Source of the DNA: Rhizobium sp. BK602
Lineage (GTDB): Bacteria > Pseudomonadota > Alphaproteobacteria > Rhizobiales > Rhizobiaceae
Assembly: GCF_014195095.1 (NCBI RefSeq)
Contig: NZ_JACIBC010000004.1
Location: 310,001 to 374,000, forward strand
Length of the DNA: 64,000 nucleotides
Reading direction: 5' to 3'
A model generated the notes under the pieces. That model searched no databases. It saw nothing but the letters and a program-made list of their open reading frames with translations, and was not told the origin of the DNA. This document shows positions 46,376-55,325 of this stretch, in pieces (position 1 is the stretch's first letter; every line of letters begins with the position of its first letter). A program made the translations under genes and the position numbers.

Positions 46376-46582
46376 GTGTTTGAAACCAGTGGAAACAGGT
46401 GGGTAGAGACACTGGAAACGATCGTCGGCATCTCCCTGTTCGTCCGGCTCGCCCCGGCCATCGTGCGGCCATACAAGATCAACATCGCCTGCCGGCAATG
46501 CGGCCTTCAGGGACACGATACGGATGGCGCGCACTGCAAGGCCTGCGGCCATCTGCTCAATATTCCCGATTTCGACGATTGA
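46376..46582 (+). CDS. Small hypothetical protein with CxxC zinc-ribbon-like motifs
   Basis: A frame of 68 codons from a GTG at 46376. A hydrophobic stretch (TIVGISLFVRLAPAIV) is followed by CRQCGLQGHDTDGAHCKACG, two CxxC pairs 12 residues apart as in a zinc ribbon. The ending is acidic. The start is uncertain because no good ribosome site is seen. It may be a small membrane-linked metal-binding protein. The CxxC pairing argues for a real gene, but I do not recognise a family. Confidence 0.4.
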   Translation: MFETSGNRWVETLETIVGISLFVRLAPAIVRPYKINIACRQCGLQGHDTDGAHCKACGHLLNIPDFDD

Positions 46583-46589
46583 GCTACGG

Positions 46590-46693
46590 CCTAAAGCGCA
46601 TCGCGATCTTTCAGATTCGTGTCTTGCGCTTTAGGTCCTTGATTTTGCGCATGTCGTTGTCGCAAAACCGCGGCACACTTTTGCGCGACATGC
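46590..46693. repeat. Rhizobial intergenic mosaic (RIME)-like repeat
   Basis: Two neighbouring imperfect palindromes. CCTAAAGCGCA (46590-46600) pairs with TGCGCTTTAGG (46625-46635). GCATGTCG (46649-46656) pairs with CGACATGC (46686-46693), with inner pairing of GCAAAA with TTTTGC. The two-palindrome structure and the wording TAAAGCGC...GCGCTTTAGG resemble the short elements repeated many times between genes in Rhizobium and Sinorhizobium. This is recognised from memory; only one copy lies in the window. Confidence 0.6.
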
Positions 46694-46749
46694 TTGAGAG
46701 GCGGATCGGCCGGCTTCAGTGTCTACTCGAAGACCCACCCGAACAGGAA

Positions 46750-46784
46750 AAGGGCGGGGTTGACCATGGATCAACCCCGCCCTT
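46750..46784 (-). terminator. Terminator-like hairpin after the chemoreceptor gene
   Basis: A perfect 14-bp stem (46750-46763 with 46771-46784; GGGCGGGGTTGA arm) around a 7-base loop, 29 bp past the chemoreceptor stop on the minus strand. Only a short T-run follows. It also protects against read-through from the small plus-strand gene. Confidence 0.6.
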
Positions 46785-46812
46785 CCTTCAGCCTGTCGAT
46801 TGCAGTGTCGCG

Positions 46813-48960
46813 TCAGGATGCCATGGCATAGAGGCGATGCTCGGACACCGCGGCGCTGCGTGTCCTGAACCGCCGCACAAGCTCGGCCAGGTTTTCGGTT
46901 TCCTGGGTCAGGCTCTGGGCGGCGGCCGTGGTCTCTTCCACCATGGCCGCGTTCTGCTGGGTCACCTTGTCCATCTGGTCGCCGGCCGCCGAGACTTCCC
47001 TAAGGCTTGCGGCCTGCTCGCGCGCGGCAACCGCGATTTCCGCGACCGTCGAGCTCATCGCGGTCACCTGCTCGACGATCTGGGCGAGCGACGTGCCGGA
47101 TTCACCCACGAGTTCGACGCCGGTCCGGACCTGCGCGGAAGAGGTGGAGATCAGTTCCTTGATCTCCCGGGCAGCACTCGCCGATCGCTGGGCAAGTTCG
47201 CGCACTTCCTGAGCGACGACGGCAAAGCCCTTGCCAGCCTCGCCGGCGCGAGCCGCCTCCACGCCCGCATTGAGGGCAAGGAGATTGGTCTGGAAGGCAA
47301 TGTCGTCGATGACGCCGATGATGTTGCCGATCTTGGAGGAAGAATTCTGGATCTCCGTCATCGCCGCGATCGCACGGGCCACGATCGCGCCGCCATTTTC
47401 GGCATTGGCACGCGCGGTGGCGACCGTGGTCTGGGCGTGGCTTGCCCCCTCCGCCGTGCCGTTGACGCCTCGCGTCACATCGCCAAGGGCTGCCACCGTC
47501 TCCTCGAGCGAAGCGGCTTGCTGCTCCGTGCGGCGGGCGAGATCGTTGGAGGCCGTCGAGATTTCCGCGAGGCCGGATTTGATCGTGCCGACCGCCCGGA
47601 TGACGGAGTCGACAGCCTCTTCCAGGCTGGAAACGGAATTGTTGAAATGATCCCGGATACGGACATAACGACCGTCGACCTCGCCGACACGGGCGGTGAG
47701 ATCGCCTTTCGACAGCGCGTCCAGACCGAGCGAGATCTGCTGGAAGGCATGTTCCATCACCTGGGCGTCGGCAAGACGCTCTGCCTCCTGGCGCAGACGA
47801 TCCTCTTCGGCGGCCAGGCGCGCACGCTCAGCATTGGCTTCCGCGACGACCTTGGCACGGCCGGTCTCCTGGAACACCCTGAGGGATCGTGCCATGGCAC
47901 CGAGCTCGTGGCGCAGCTCGGTTCCTTCCACCACCATCGTATCATTGCCATGGGCCAGCAATTCCATCGTCCGCGCCATCTTGCGGACCGCCGAGGAAAT
48001 CAGCTGGCCGACGAAGTAAGCGAGCACGAGACCGATGACGATCAAGAGGCCGCTGATCATGAAGGTCGTGCGGGTCGTGGAGGCGACCGTCGTCTCGACG
48101 GAGCCGTCCAGCGTCTTCTGCGCATTCATCACGGTGGCCTGCAGATCCCTGAAGCCCGTCGCGATCTTCGGCGCCAAGACGTTAAGCTCGCTCTCTCGGA
48201 TCTTGTTGGTCGCCAGCAGAACGTCGCGCACATCGCCGAGACGGCCGGTATAGTTCTGCATCAGCTGGCCGGCGCCCAGAACGCGTTTGCGCTGCAGGTC
48301 ACCTTTGGCGGCCTTGGCGGCGGCATCGTTCAAGCCCATTGCCTCGTTCAATGCCGACTGCGCGATGTCATAGGAAGCCAGATCGCCCGAGTGGATAAAG
48401 CGTTCCGAGAAATACAGGCTGCGGTTCAGGGCCTCGAGCGTGGCCGCCGTCATATGCAGCAGCGTGACGTCGTTCTGACGCCAGGCACTGCGCATCACGT
48501 CGTTCAGCGCGATGCTGGTCCAAGGCCCGAATTCGGTGACCTTGGCGATCAGGGCGTCGCGCCGGGCGTGAAGGGATACTATCTGTTCGAAGGCGTTGCT
48601 GTAGGCGGCGACATTCTGGCGAATACTCGCCATCCCGGCCTGCAGGGCGCCGTCTCCGGCAAAGCGCGGATCGTCAGCGGCAAAGGCCTTGACCCCCGCA
48701 TGGAAGCGGTCGACGACATCCTGCGTCGGGCTCGACCGGAAGGCTTCCACCGACATCTGGATTTCATGCAATTGCGTGCTGTAGTCGGAAATTGCGAGAC
48801 TCTGGCCGGCGGTGGTGCGGTAGGACGAGAAGATGGACGAAAGTCCCTCCATGCCGGAAATCGCATTGACCGACAGCAGGCTCATGAGCAGGATCAGCGG
48901 CACGAAGCCGGCAGTGATCTGGGCGCGGATGCCGAGTTTATTCCAAAAGCGCAACATCAT
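46813..48960 (-). CDS. Methyl-accepting chemotaxis protein paired with a binding protein
   Basis: 715 aa chemoreceptor. TM1 is at about 13-33. A large periplasmic helical domain (about 34-297) follows, then TM2 (about 298-322), HAMP (about 323-375) and the signalling coiled coil with the hairpin tip ([20 protein letters not shown], near residue 550). The C-terminus (HRLYAMAS) has no CheR pentapeptide, unlike the receptor at 744. AGAGGGG precedes the ATG. It starts 12 bp after a periplasmic sugar-type binding-protein gene, so it probably senses that protein in its ligand-bound state. Confidence 0.94.
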   Translation of the reverse strand: MMLRFWNKLGIRAQITAGFVPLILLMSLLSVNAISGMEGLSSIFSSYRTTAGQSLAISDYSTQLHEIQMSVEAFRSSPTQDVVDRFHAGVKAFAADDPRFAGDGALQAGMASIRQNVAAYSNAFEQIVSLHARRDALIAKVTEFGPWTSIALNDVMRSAWRQNDVTLLHMTAATLEALNRSLYFSERFIHSGDLASYDIAQSALNEAMGLNDAAAKAAKGDLQRKRVLGAGQLMQNYTGRLGDVRDVLLATNKIRESELNVLAPKIATGFRDLQATVMNAQKTLDGSVETTVASTTRTTFMISGLLIVIGLVLAYFVGQLISSAVRKMARTMELLAHGNDTMVVEGTELRHELGAMARSLRVFQETGRAKVVAEANAERARLAAEEDRLRQEAERLADAQVMEHAFQQISLGLDALSKGDLTARVGEVDGRYVRIRDHFNNSVSSLEEAVDSVIRAVGTIKSGLAEISTASNDLARRTEQQAASLEETVAALGDVTRGVNGTAEGASHAQTTVATARANAENGGAIVARAIAAMTEIQNSSSKIGNIIGVIDDIAFQTNLLALNAGVEAARAGEAGKGFAVVAQEVRELAQRSASAAREIKELISTSSAQVRTGVELVGESGTSLAQIVEQVTAMSSTVAEIAVAAREQAASLREVSAAGDQMDKVTQQNAAMVEETTAAAQSLTQETENLAELVRRFRTRSAAVSEHRLYAMAS

Positions 48961-48972
48961 GATCCCCTCTGC

Positions 48973-49902
48973 TCACTGGCTCTTCGGCAGGTATTGAGCG
49001 ATATTCTGCGGCGTGACGAGCTCGAAGGGGACGTTGTTTTCCCTCGGCACCTTCTGTCCGCCGATCAGCTTCAGCGCGGCATCGACAGCCGTGGCGCCCT
49101 GTCCGACCGCACTTTGAAGAATGGTGACGTCCAGGTCGCCGGCTTCCATCGCCGCCAGCGCATCATCCGTCGCATCGACGCCGGCAACGACGACATCCTT
49201 CATCGACATGCCATTGCGCTTCATGGCGCGGATCGCGCCGAGCGCCATCTCGTCATTATTGGCGATGACGGCATCGAACTTGACCCCTGCCGACAGCCAT
49301 TCCTGCATCTGCTGGTCGGCATAGTCGCGCGACCAATAGGCAGCCTGCCGCTCCACAATCTCGATACCCTTGCAGTCCGGCGTGGCCAGGACATTGTCGA
49401 CATCCTGGGTTCGGGCTCTGGCGGCCGCATGGAAGGGTTCTCCCATCAGCACCACGACGCGGCCCTTGCCCTTCATCAGCGAGCAGACTTCCTTCGTCTC
49501 CAGGGTGCCCGATTCCTTCTCGTCAGATGCGACCACCACCTGGTTTTCCGGCAGGTCGGACAGGTTCGAGGGAATGTTGTTGATATAGATGAGCGGGATG
49601 TGGGCATCGGCGGCAAGCTTGGTCATCTGCGGTCCAAGATCGCCGTCCGAAACGGCAACGATGATGGCATCGACCTTATCCGCGATCAGCTGCTGGATCT
49701 GCTTCTTCTGAAGCTCGTTGTCGCCCTTGGCGCTCTGCGTGACGAGCTTCAGACCGGAAATCGTCTTTCCATGCGACAGAACGCCATTGAGCAATGCGGT
49801 TCTGAACTTGTCCAGATCGGACATCGAGACGCCGATCGTCTGTGCACTTGCAGTGGAGACGGACAGGGCCATCACAAAAGCAGCTAATATGGTTTTCTTC
49901 AT
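48973..49902 (-). CDS. Periplasmic sugar-type binding protein (RbsB/Peripla_BP_4 family)
   Basis: 309 aa with a signal peptide (MKKTILAAFVMALSVSTASA, residues 1-20). The fold is the two-lobe class I binding protein: IGVSMSDLDKFRTALLNGV, the QIQQLIADKVDAIIVAVSD segment, DAVIANNDEMALGAI and VAGVDATDDALAAM. It shares an operon with a chemoreceptor but not with ABC permease or ATPase genes, so it may serve chemotaxis rather than uptake, or work with a transporter elsewhere. GGAGGGG precedes the ATG. The ligand is probably a pentose, polyol or similar molecule; not decided. Confidence 0.92.
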   Translation of the reverse strand: MKKTILAAFVMALSVSTASAQTIGVSMSDLDKFRTALLNGVLSHGKTISGLKLVTQSAKGDNELQKKQIQQLIADKVDAIIVAVSDGDLGPQMTKLAADAHIPLIYINNIPSNLSDLPENQVVVASDEKESGTLETKEVCSLMKGKGRVVVLMGEPFHAAARARTQDVDNVLATPDCKGIEIVERQAAYWSRDYADQQMQEWLSAGVKFDAVIANNDEMALGAIRAMKRNGMSMKDVVVAGVDATDDALAAMEAGDLDVTILQSAVGQGATAVDAALKLIGGQKVPRENNVPFELVTPQNIAQYLPKSQ

Positions 49903-50198
49903 ATCCCCCTCCGTAAGACATTTACCGAGCTGAATATTTATAGTGATAGTTTGGTTAAAATTTAATTTTCATTCGCAGAATTATTTTAGAAATTCGTTAA
50001 ATGTAATTTAGTGCGGCCCATAGTCAGTATATTATGCCAAGTTAATATTATTAATACATGGAATAATGGACCATTTAGGAAGTATTACTTGGTGCTTCTT
50101 TCAGCCTTGGGGCGGATCCCGAAAGCCATCACCCGCCCGGCGCGCTTGCTCGGTAAAGCAAAGCGGCCGGACGCCATTCCATCGCGTTTCAGTGCGTT
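49903..50198. other. AT-rich spacer with the binding protein-chemoreceptor promoter
   Basis: 296 bp with no gene. The part nearest the binding-protein gene (about 49,920-50,090) is strongly AT-rich and probably holds its minus-strand promoter. The rest is the 3' region of the ABC permease transcript. I see no clear operator. Confidence 0.5.
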
Positions 50199-51221
50199 TC
50201 AGCGCGTCTCGAGTATCCGCAACAGCCGACCCCTATAGGTATCGAGAATGACGGCAAGGACGATGACCGCGCCGATGACGATCGGCTTGATATTGTCGTC
50301 GGCTCCGAGAAGCTGCAGTCCGGTGGACAGGACCTGCAGGATGCAGGCGCCGACCAGCGTTCCGATGATCGAGCCCTTGCCGCCCGAGAGGCTGGTGCCG
50401 CCGATGATGACGGCGGCGATGGCATTCAGCTCATAGCCGATACCTGCGACGGGACTGCCGACATTCAGACGCAGCAGGTAGACCATCGCGGCAATGCCCG
50501 CCGTCAGCCCGGAAATCGTGAACACGGCGATCTTGTATCGTTTCGGCGTATGTCCCGAAAGCCGCACGGCCTCCTCATTGGTGCCGATCGCAAAGACGAA
50601 ACGGCCGAAAACCGTATAGCGCAGGATGAACCAGCCGACGAGGACGACGAGGATGGCGATCAGGAAGATCGACGGGAAAATGCCCCAGAAGATCAGATTG
50701 CCAAAATCGACGAAGGGCTGCGGCAGGCCGGTGATGGTGGAGTTATCGCTGACGACCCGCGCCAGGCCGCTTGCGACGTTCAGCATGCCGAGCGTGACGA
50801 TGAAGGAAGGAAGCTTCCACTTCTCGCACACCCAGCCGTTGACCGCGCCGAGGATGGCTCCGGTTCCCATCGAGGCGAGCGACGCCAGAACGATCGCCTG
50901 CCACGGTGAAAACCGCGGATCGATCATGATCGTCGCGCCGATGACCGTGCAAAGCGCAAGCAGCGAACCGACGGACAAATCAATGCCGCCGACCAGAATG
51001 ACGAAGGTCATGCCGGCCGCGAGCACGGTATTGATGGAGATCTGGACGAAGATCTTGAGGAAGTTTTCCGGCGTCGCGAAATAGGGCGCCGTCGCCGAGA
51101 AGAACGCCAGGATCAGAATAAGGGCGATCGCGACGCCGGCTTCCTTCATCGAGATGCGAATGAGGCTGTCCCAGAAACGGCTCTCCTTCGCATCGGTCTT
51201 GTTTTCAACGTTCCCGGACAC
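50199..51221 (-). CDS. Ribose-type ABC transporter permease (RbsC family)
   Basis: 340 aa from the GTG at 51221, chosen because AAGGAG lies 8 bases upstream; the longer frame would start within the ATPase gene with no ribosome site. Multiple membrane helices follow an N-terminal cytoplasmic tail. Family motifs: FVILVGGIDLSVGSLLALC, GFVCEKW-like loop, and the EAA-like RLSGHTPKRYKIAVFTISGL and GGTSLSGGKGSIIGTLVGA. It overlaps the ATPase gene by 17 bp and forms a transporter with it and the binding protein at 52902. Confidence 0.93.
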   Translation of the reverse strand: MSGNVENKTDAKESRFWDSLIRISMKEAGVAIALILILAFFSATAPYFATPENFLKIFVQISINTVLAAGMTFVILVGGIDLSVGSLLALCTVIGATIMIDPRFSPWQAIVLASLASMGTGAILGAVNGWVCEKWKLPSFIVTLGMLNVASGLARVVSDNSTITGLPQPFVDFGNLIFWGIFPSIFLIAILVVLVGWFILRYTVFGRFVFAIGTNEEAVRLSGHTPKRYKIAVFTISGLTAGIAAMVYLLRLNVGSPVAGIGYELNAIAAVIIGGTSLSGGKGSIIGTLVGACILQVLSTGLQLLGADDNIKPIVIGAVIVLAVILDTYRGRLLRILETR

Positions 51222-52731
51222 GACTGTACTCCTTGTAAGCGAGTGAGAGAATCCTGCTCTCTTCAAACTCTTCCCGCGCTATTTCTCCGGCTATCTTGCC
51301 GCCGGACAGGACGATGATGCGGTGGCATATGCCCATGAGTTCCGGCAGGTCGGATGAGACCACCAGAATGCCCTTGCCTTCGGCGGCGAGCTTCCACAGA
51401 AGCTCGTAGATCTCAACCTTCGCACCCACGTCGATCCCGCGGGTCGGCTCGTCGAAGATCAGCACGTTGGGGCCGCGAAACAGCCATTTGGCGATGACCA
51501 CCTTCTGCTGATTGCCGCCGGAAAAGGTCCTGACCGCCTGGCGGATCGAAGGCGTCTTGATACGGAGCTCGCGCACGAGACGCTGCGCATGCCCATCCTC
51601 CACCTTTCGCAGGATCAGCCCCTTACGGGAAATCTTTGCGGGGTCGGTGATCGTGGTATTCTGCGCGCAGCTCATGTCGAGCATCAGGCCCTGCATCTTG
51701 CGATCTTCGGTCGCCAGGCACAGGCCGGCGGCGACGGCATCCCTGGGCGAATTGATCTCGACCACCTTGCCGTTGATGCGGATCTCGCCGGCCGCCTTGA
51801 CGTCGGCGCCGAAGATCGCACGAACCGCTTCCGTCCGGCCGCTGCCGACAAGGCCGGCGACGCCGACGATCTCTCCCTTACCGACGGAAAAGGACAGCTC
51901 CGGGCTGCTGCGCGTGACCTTCAGGCCGGAAACGCCGAGCGCCTCGCCCGATACCGCGCTGTCCTCGCGGAACACGCCATGGTCGGCGATCGCCCGCCCA
52001 ACCATGAGTTCGACGATATCCGGAATCCCCAGCCCCGCGAGCGGACGCGTGATCACATGCTGGCCGTCGCGCAGCACCGTCACGTCGTCGCCGACCTCGA
52101 AGATCTCCTCCAGCCTGTGGGAAATATAGAGCGTGGTGACACCGCGGCTCCTCAGCCGCTTGAGGATCGCAAACAGGCGATCGACCTCCTTGGAGGTCAG
52201 GGTTGCCGTCGGTTCGTCGAGAACCAGCAGCTTGCTTTCGTAGCAAAGCGCCTTGGCGATCTCGAGAAGCTGGAGCTGCGCGACGCTCAAGCGGCTCGCC
52301 AGGGTGGTTGGAGCCACGTCGAGACCGACATCCGCCAGAAGCTCGGCGGCCCTGCGGTTCATTTCCGTGTAGTTCACGAGGCCATATCGGCGCGGAAGAT
52401 GCTCGAAGAGCAGATTTTCGGCGACCGTGAGATTGGAAAGCGGATGCAATTCCTGATGGATGACACGGATACCCGCCCTGAAGGCCTCCAGCGGGGACGC
52501 CGGATCATAGCGTTTGCCGTCAAACAGGATCTGACCGTCATCCGGCTTGAACACACCGCCGAGCAGGTTGATCAGCGTGGATTTCCCGGCACCGTTCTCG
52601 CCGAGAAGAACATGGCCCTTGCCGCGGCCGATCTCGATCGAGACGTCCTTGAGCGCCACGACGCCGGGGAAGCGCTTGCCGATCCCCTGCAGCTTCAGGA
52701 TGAAGTCATCTGGTGCGTCTGACACGTCCAC
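51205..52731 (-). CDS. Ribose-type ABC transporter ATPase (RbsA/MglA family)
   Basis: 508 aa with two fused ATPase domains. The first has Walker A GENGAGKST (about residue 44), the signature LSVAQLQLLEIAKAL and LLVLDEPTATL. The second has the degenerate loop of the family (VGSGRTEA) and the signature FSGGNQQKVVIAKWL followed by VLIFDEPTRGIDVG. The start is a GTG at 52731. It is separated from the binding-protein gene by 170 bp that contain a hairpin. Confidence 0.94.
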   Translation of the reverse strand: MDVSDAPDDFILKLQGIGKRFPGVVALKDVSIEIGRGKGHVLLGENGAGKSTLINLLGGVFKPDDGQILFDGKRYDPASPLEAFRAGIRVIHQELHPLSNLTVAENLLFEHLPRRYGLVNYTEMNRRAAELLADVGLDVAPTTLASRLSVAQLQLLEIAKALCYESKLLVLDEPTATLTSKEVDRLFAILKRLRSRGVTTLYISHRLEEIFEVGDDVTVLRDGQHVITRPLAGLGIPDIVELMVGRAIADHGVFREDSAVSGEALGVSGLKVTRSSPELSFSVGKGEIVGVAGLVGSGRTEAVRAIFGADVKAAGEIRINGKVVEINSPRDAVAAGLCLATEDRKMQGLMLDMSCAQNTTITDPAKISRKGLILRKVEDGHAQRLVRELRIKTPSIRQAVRTFSGGNQQKVVIAKWLFRGPNVLIFDEPTRGIDVGAKVEIYELLWKLAAEGKGILVVSSDLPELMGICHRIIVLSGGKIAGEIAREEFEESRILSLAYKEYSRVRER

Positions 52732-52848
52732 CTCATGCGCCTGTTATTTCGAATTGGAGATGGCGATTCCGGCGCCCGGCACATTGCGGCCGAGCGCCGA
52801 TGTGCGCCGCCCGGAGCCATCGGCATGGAGATCGGCCGGTCACTGGAT

Positions 52849-52871
52849 CGCGCCGGCCAACAGCCGGCGCG
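52849..52871 (-). promoter_or_regulatory. Hairpin between the binding-protein and ATPase genes
   Basis: CGCGCCGGC (52849-52857) pairs with GCCGGCGCG (52863-52871), loop of 5, 30 bp after the binding-protein stop. There is no T-run. Such hairpins commonly protect binding-protein mRNA and keep downstream transporter genes lower. Confidence 0.5.
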
Positions 52872-52901
52872 TCCTTCAGCCTTGCAAGCCGACGATCTCG
52901 A

Positions 52902-53888
52902 CTACTTGAGGTCCTGGGCGGTGACGAGCTTGATGTCCGTCTTGACCCAACCGGTGAACTTTTCACCGGCAAGCTCGCGAAGACCGTATTTGATGCCCAT
53001 GACCGCCATCTCGGCGCCATATTGCTCGACGGTGGCGAGCATCTTGCCGTCCTTGATCAGCGGCTTGACCGGCGGGATATTGTCGAAGCCGACGACCTTG
53101 ATCTTGCCGCTCTGGCCGGTTGCGTCGAGTGCCTTGACGACGCCGAGCGCCATGGAGTCGTTGGCGGCCATCACGCCCTGAATATCCTTATACTTCGTCA
53201 GGAAATTCGTCATGACGGTGTTGGCTTCCTCGGTCTCCCAATGGGCGGTCTTGCTGTCCAGGAGCTGGAGCTTGCCGCTGTTGATGGAATCCATGAAGCC
53301 TTCCTTGCGCTCCTTGGCGTTGTCGGCCTCGGGATTGCCTTCCAGGATCACCACCTTGGCGCCGGGACCGAGATCCTTGGCGAGCGCATCGCCGGCAAGC
53401 TTCGCACCTTCCTTGTTGTCGGGGCCGAAGAAGGCGAGATCGATGCCGGCCGCCTTCTTCGCGTCAGCATCGAGCGGCACGTCGATATTGATGACCTTGA
53501 CGCCGGCCTTCACCGCCTTGGCAAGCGGGGTGGCCATCGCCTTGGAGTCGGCCGGCGCGACGACGATGATGTCGTATTTCTGCGTCACGAAGTTTTCGAC
53601 GGCGTCGACCTGCGCGGCGAAATCTCGCTCGTCTTTCATGCCAACGGCCTTGAAGTCGAACTTGTCCTTGTTCTCGGCGGCATATTTGTCGGCGCCCGCC
53701 TTCATCTGCTTGAAGAACTCGTTCGACAGGGACTTCATGATCAGGCCGACCTTGGGCTTGCCGGCTGCGAATGCGGGCGATACGCCGCATGACAGCGCCA
53801 GCATCAAGGAGCCTGCGAGACCGAGCTTCAGCATCGTGCGGCGCGGCGCATTGCTCAAGACATGATTGTGCTTCTTGGAATTCGACAT
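52902..53888 (-). CDS. Sugar ABC transporter periplasmic binding protein (Peripla_BP_4)
   Basis: 328 aa from the ATG at 53888, preceded by GGAGGAAG. An unusually long signal region (residues 1-41) carries RRTMLKLGLAGSLMLALSCG, an RR pair that could be a Tat signal, ending at AFAAG. The mature part is a class I sugar-binding protein (VGLIMKSLSNEFFKQMKAGA, DIIVVAPADSKAM, GVMAANDSMALGVV, VVGFDNIPP). It heads the ribose-type transporter operon and faces a LacI regulator across 335 bp with two operator-like sites. The sugar is unknown. Confidence 0.93.
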   Translation of the reverse strand: MSNSKKHNHVLSNAPRRTMLKLGLAGSLMLALSCGVSPAFAAGKPKVGLIMKSLSNEFFKQMKAGADKYAAENKDKFDFKAVGMKDERDFAAQVDAVENFVTQKYDIIVVAPADSKAMATPLAKAVKAGVKVINIDVPLDADAKKAAGIDLAFFGPDNKEGAKLAGDALAKDLGPGAKVVILEGNPEADNAKERKEGFMDSINSGKLQLLDSKTAHWETEEANTVMTNFLTKYKDIQGVMAANDSMALGVVKALDATGQSGKIKVVGFDNIPPVKPLIKDGKMLATVEQYGAEMAVMGIKYGLRELAGEKFTGWVKTDIKLVTAQDLK

Positions 53889-53940
53889 TTCTTCCTCCCG
53901 ATAACGATCCAGCACCCAGCTCCATCCGGGTTGTCGATAG

Positions 53941-53955
53941 AATGAACCGTTTCCA
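53941..53955. promoter_or_regulatory. LacI-family operator, copy 1
   Basis: AATGAACCGTTTCCA, with the central CG and AACCGTT core typical of LacI-family operators. It lies 53 bp before the binding-protein start, in a position to block that promoter or its leader. Identical to copy 2. Confidence 0.65.
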
Positions 53956-54054
53956 CGATCTTTGGGTATCAACGCCTCGATAAATTGTCAAGGCACCGGA
54001 TTTGGCGGAAAATAATCCACATCACGGATATTTCATCCCATCATTATGACTTGC

Positions 54055-54069
54055 AATGAACCGTTTCCA
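54055..54069. promoter_or_regulatory. LacI-family operator, copy 2
   Basis: Second exact copy of AATGAACCGTTTCCA, in the same orientation and 114 bp from the first, about 11 helical turns. The spacing would allow a LacI tetramer or two dimers to loop the DNA. It lies 155 bp before the lacI-type start and so may also mediate autoregulation. Confidence 0.65.
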
Positions 54070-54223
54070 TTGTGGATGGCGATGGCTCTGTGTTATGGCT
54101 CGGTAGCGGCTGAACCTGGCGCACAGCCCCTTCATGAGGGCCATGAAGGCCGTCGACCAGGGCCTGGATCAGCCGGCTCTGATTGTCGTTGATGCCGAAG
54201 ATGAAGGAACTTATGTTCTCGCC

Positions 54224-55273
54224 ATGTCAAAGGTCGGAATTCGAGAAGTTGCCAAGCTTGCAGGTGTCTCCACCGGGACCGTCTCAAGGGTTTTGAACGA
54301 TCACCCATCGGTCACGGAGGAGCTGAGAGGGCGGGTCAGACGCATCATAGGAGAGCTCGGCTATACGCCCGATCCTTCCGCCAGGAGCATGCGCGGCAAG
54401 GTCAGCCGCCTCATCGGCATCGTCATTCCCGACCTGACCAATCCCTTCTTCGCCGAACTCGTCCAATCCGCCGAACAGGCGGCGGCCAGTCATGGCTACA
54501 ACATCATCGTCATGACCTCCTTCGATCATGCGGCGAAGGAAGCCGATCGCATCGCACAGCTGACCAGCCGAAAGGTCGATGGCATCATCGTCGTTCCCAG
54601 CAATGATTTCCATGCGATAAAGCCCCCGAAAGGTCTGCCGATCGTCGTCGTCGACCGGCTCTTGCCAGGCTATTCCGGCATTGCCGCCGACCATCGGGAC
54701 GGCGCCAGGCTCGGTGTCGATTATCTTCTGAAGCTCGGCCATCGCCGCATCGGCTTCATTTCCGGTCCGAAGGATTCCGTCCCCGCCAATGATCGCCTCA
54801 AGGGCTATCTCGATGCCATCGGCCAGGGAGCGGATGATCCGCAATCGCGGGGATCGTCTCTGATTGCCGAAGCCACCTTCGATTACGAAAGCGGCCGGGC
54901 CGCCGGGCACTATCTTCTCGCCCGGGCGCGCCACGAGCGCCCCACTGCCATCTTCACCAGCTCGGATCAGCAGGCGATCGGCTGCATGCGGGCCGCGCAC
55001 GATCTGGGTATTCCGATCCCCGCGGCACTTTCCATCGTCAGCTTCGACGGCATCCCGCTCTCGCGAATGACGACCCCGCGCCTGACGACGGTGAAGCAGC
55101 CGATTCAAAAGATCGCCGCTGCGACCGTGGCGGTTCTGCTGAACAAGCAACCGATGCCCGCCGTCGGCAGCCCGCTTTTATTTGCCTGCGAACTGTCGGA
55201 GGGCGAGACGACATCTCCGCCTCAACCCGACTATGACAATGCCATCTTCTCGCGGCTGTCCAGCAATCATTAG
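54224..55273 (+). CDS. LacI-family transcriptional regulator
   Basis: 349 aa from the ATG at 54224, where the HTH begins; an in-frame ATG 30 codons upstream adds a tail not seen in the family. HTH: GIREVAKLAGVSTGTVSRVL (about 4-23), then the hinge PDPSARSMRGKVSRLIGIV. The effector domain is a sugar-binding fold (DLTNPFFAELVQ, DGIIVVPSNDF, TAIFTSSDQQAIGC, SIVSFDGIPL). Divergent from the ribose-type transporter genes; with the two operators it is the likely local repressor. Confidence 0.93.
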   Translation: MSKVGIREVAKLAGVSTGTVSRVLNDHPSVTEELRGRVRRIIGELGYTPDPSARSMRGKVSRLIGIVIPDLTNPFFAELVQSAEQAAASHGYNIIVMTSFDHAAKEADRIAQLTSRKVDGIIVVPSNDFHAIKPPKGLPIVVVDRLLPGYSGIAADHRDGARLGVDYLLKLGHRRIGFISGPKDSVPANDRLKGYLDAIGQGADDPQSRGSSLIAEATFDYESGRAAGHYLLARARHERPTAIFTSSDQQAIGCMRAAHDLGIPIPAALSIVSFDGIPLSRMTTPRLTTVKQPIQKIAAATVAVLLNKQPMPAVGSPLLFACELSEGETTSPPQPDYDNAIFSRLSSNH

Positions 55274-55325
55274 GAACGGATGAGACATCGGACCAATGGT
55301 CCGATCGAACGGATCGCTGGCCGCG

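Larger units (their letters stand above)
53889..54223. other. Divergent regulatory region between the binding-protein and LacI genes
   Basis: 335 bp without genes. It holds two identical 15-base operator-like sites (53941-53955 and 54055-54069), with an AT-rich stretch between them (about 54,005-54,055) that should contain the promoter or promoters. Confidence 0.65.

Noticed and set aside
46399..49887. Plus-strand open frame of 1162 codons
   Set aside because: It is antisense to a chemoreceptor and a binding-protein gene that both show clear family motifs, signal sequences and ribosome sites. Its translation is histidine/arginine-rich with no family likeness, as is typical of the mirror frame of GC-rich genes.
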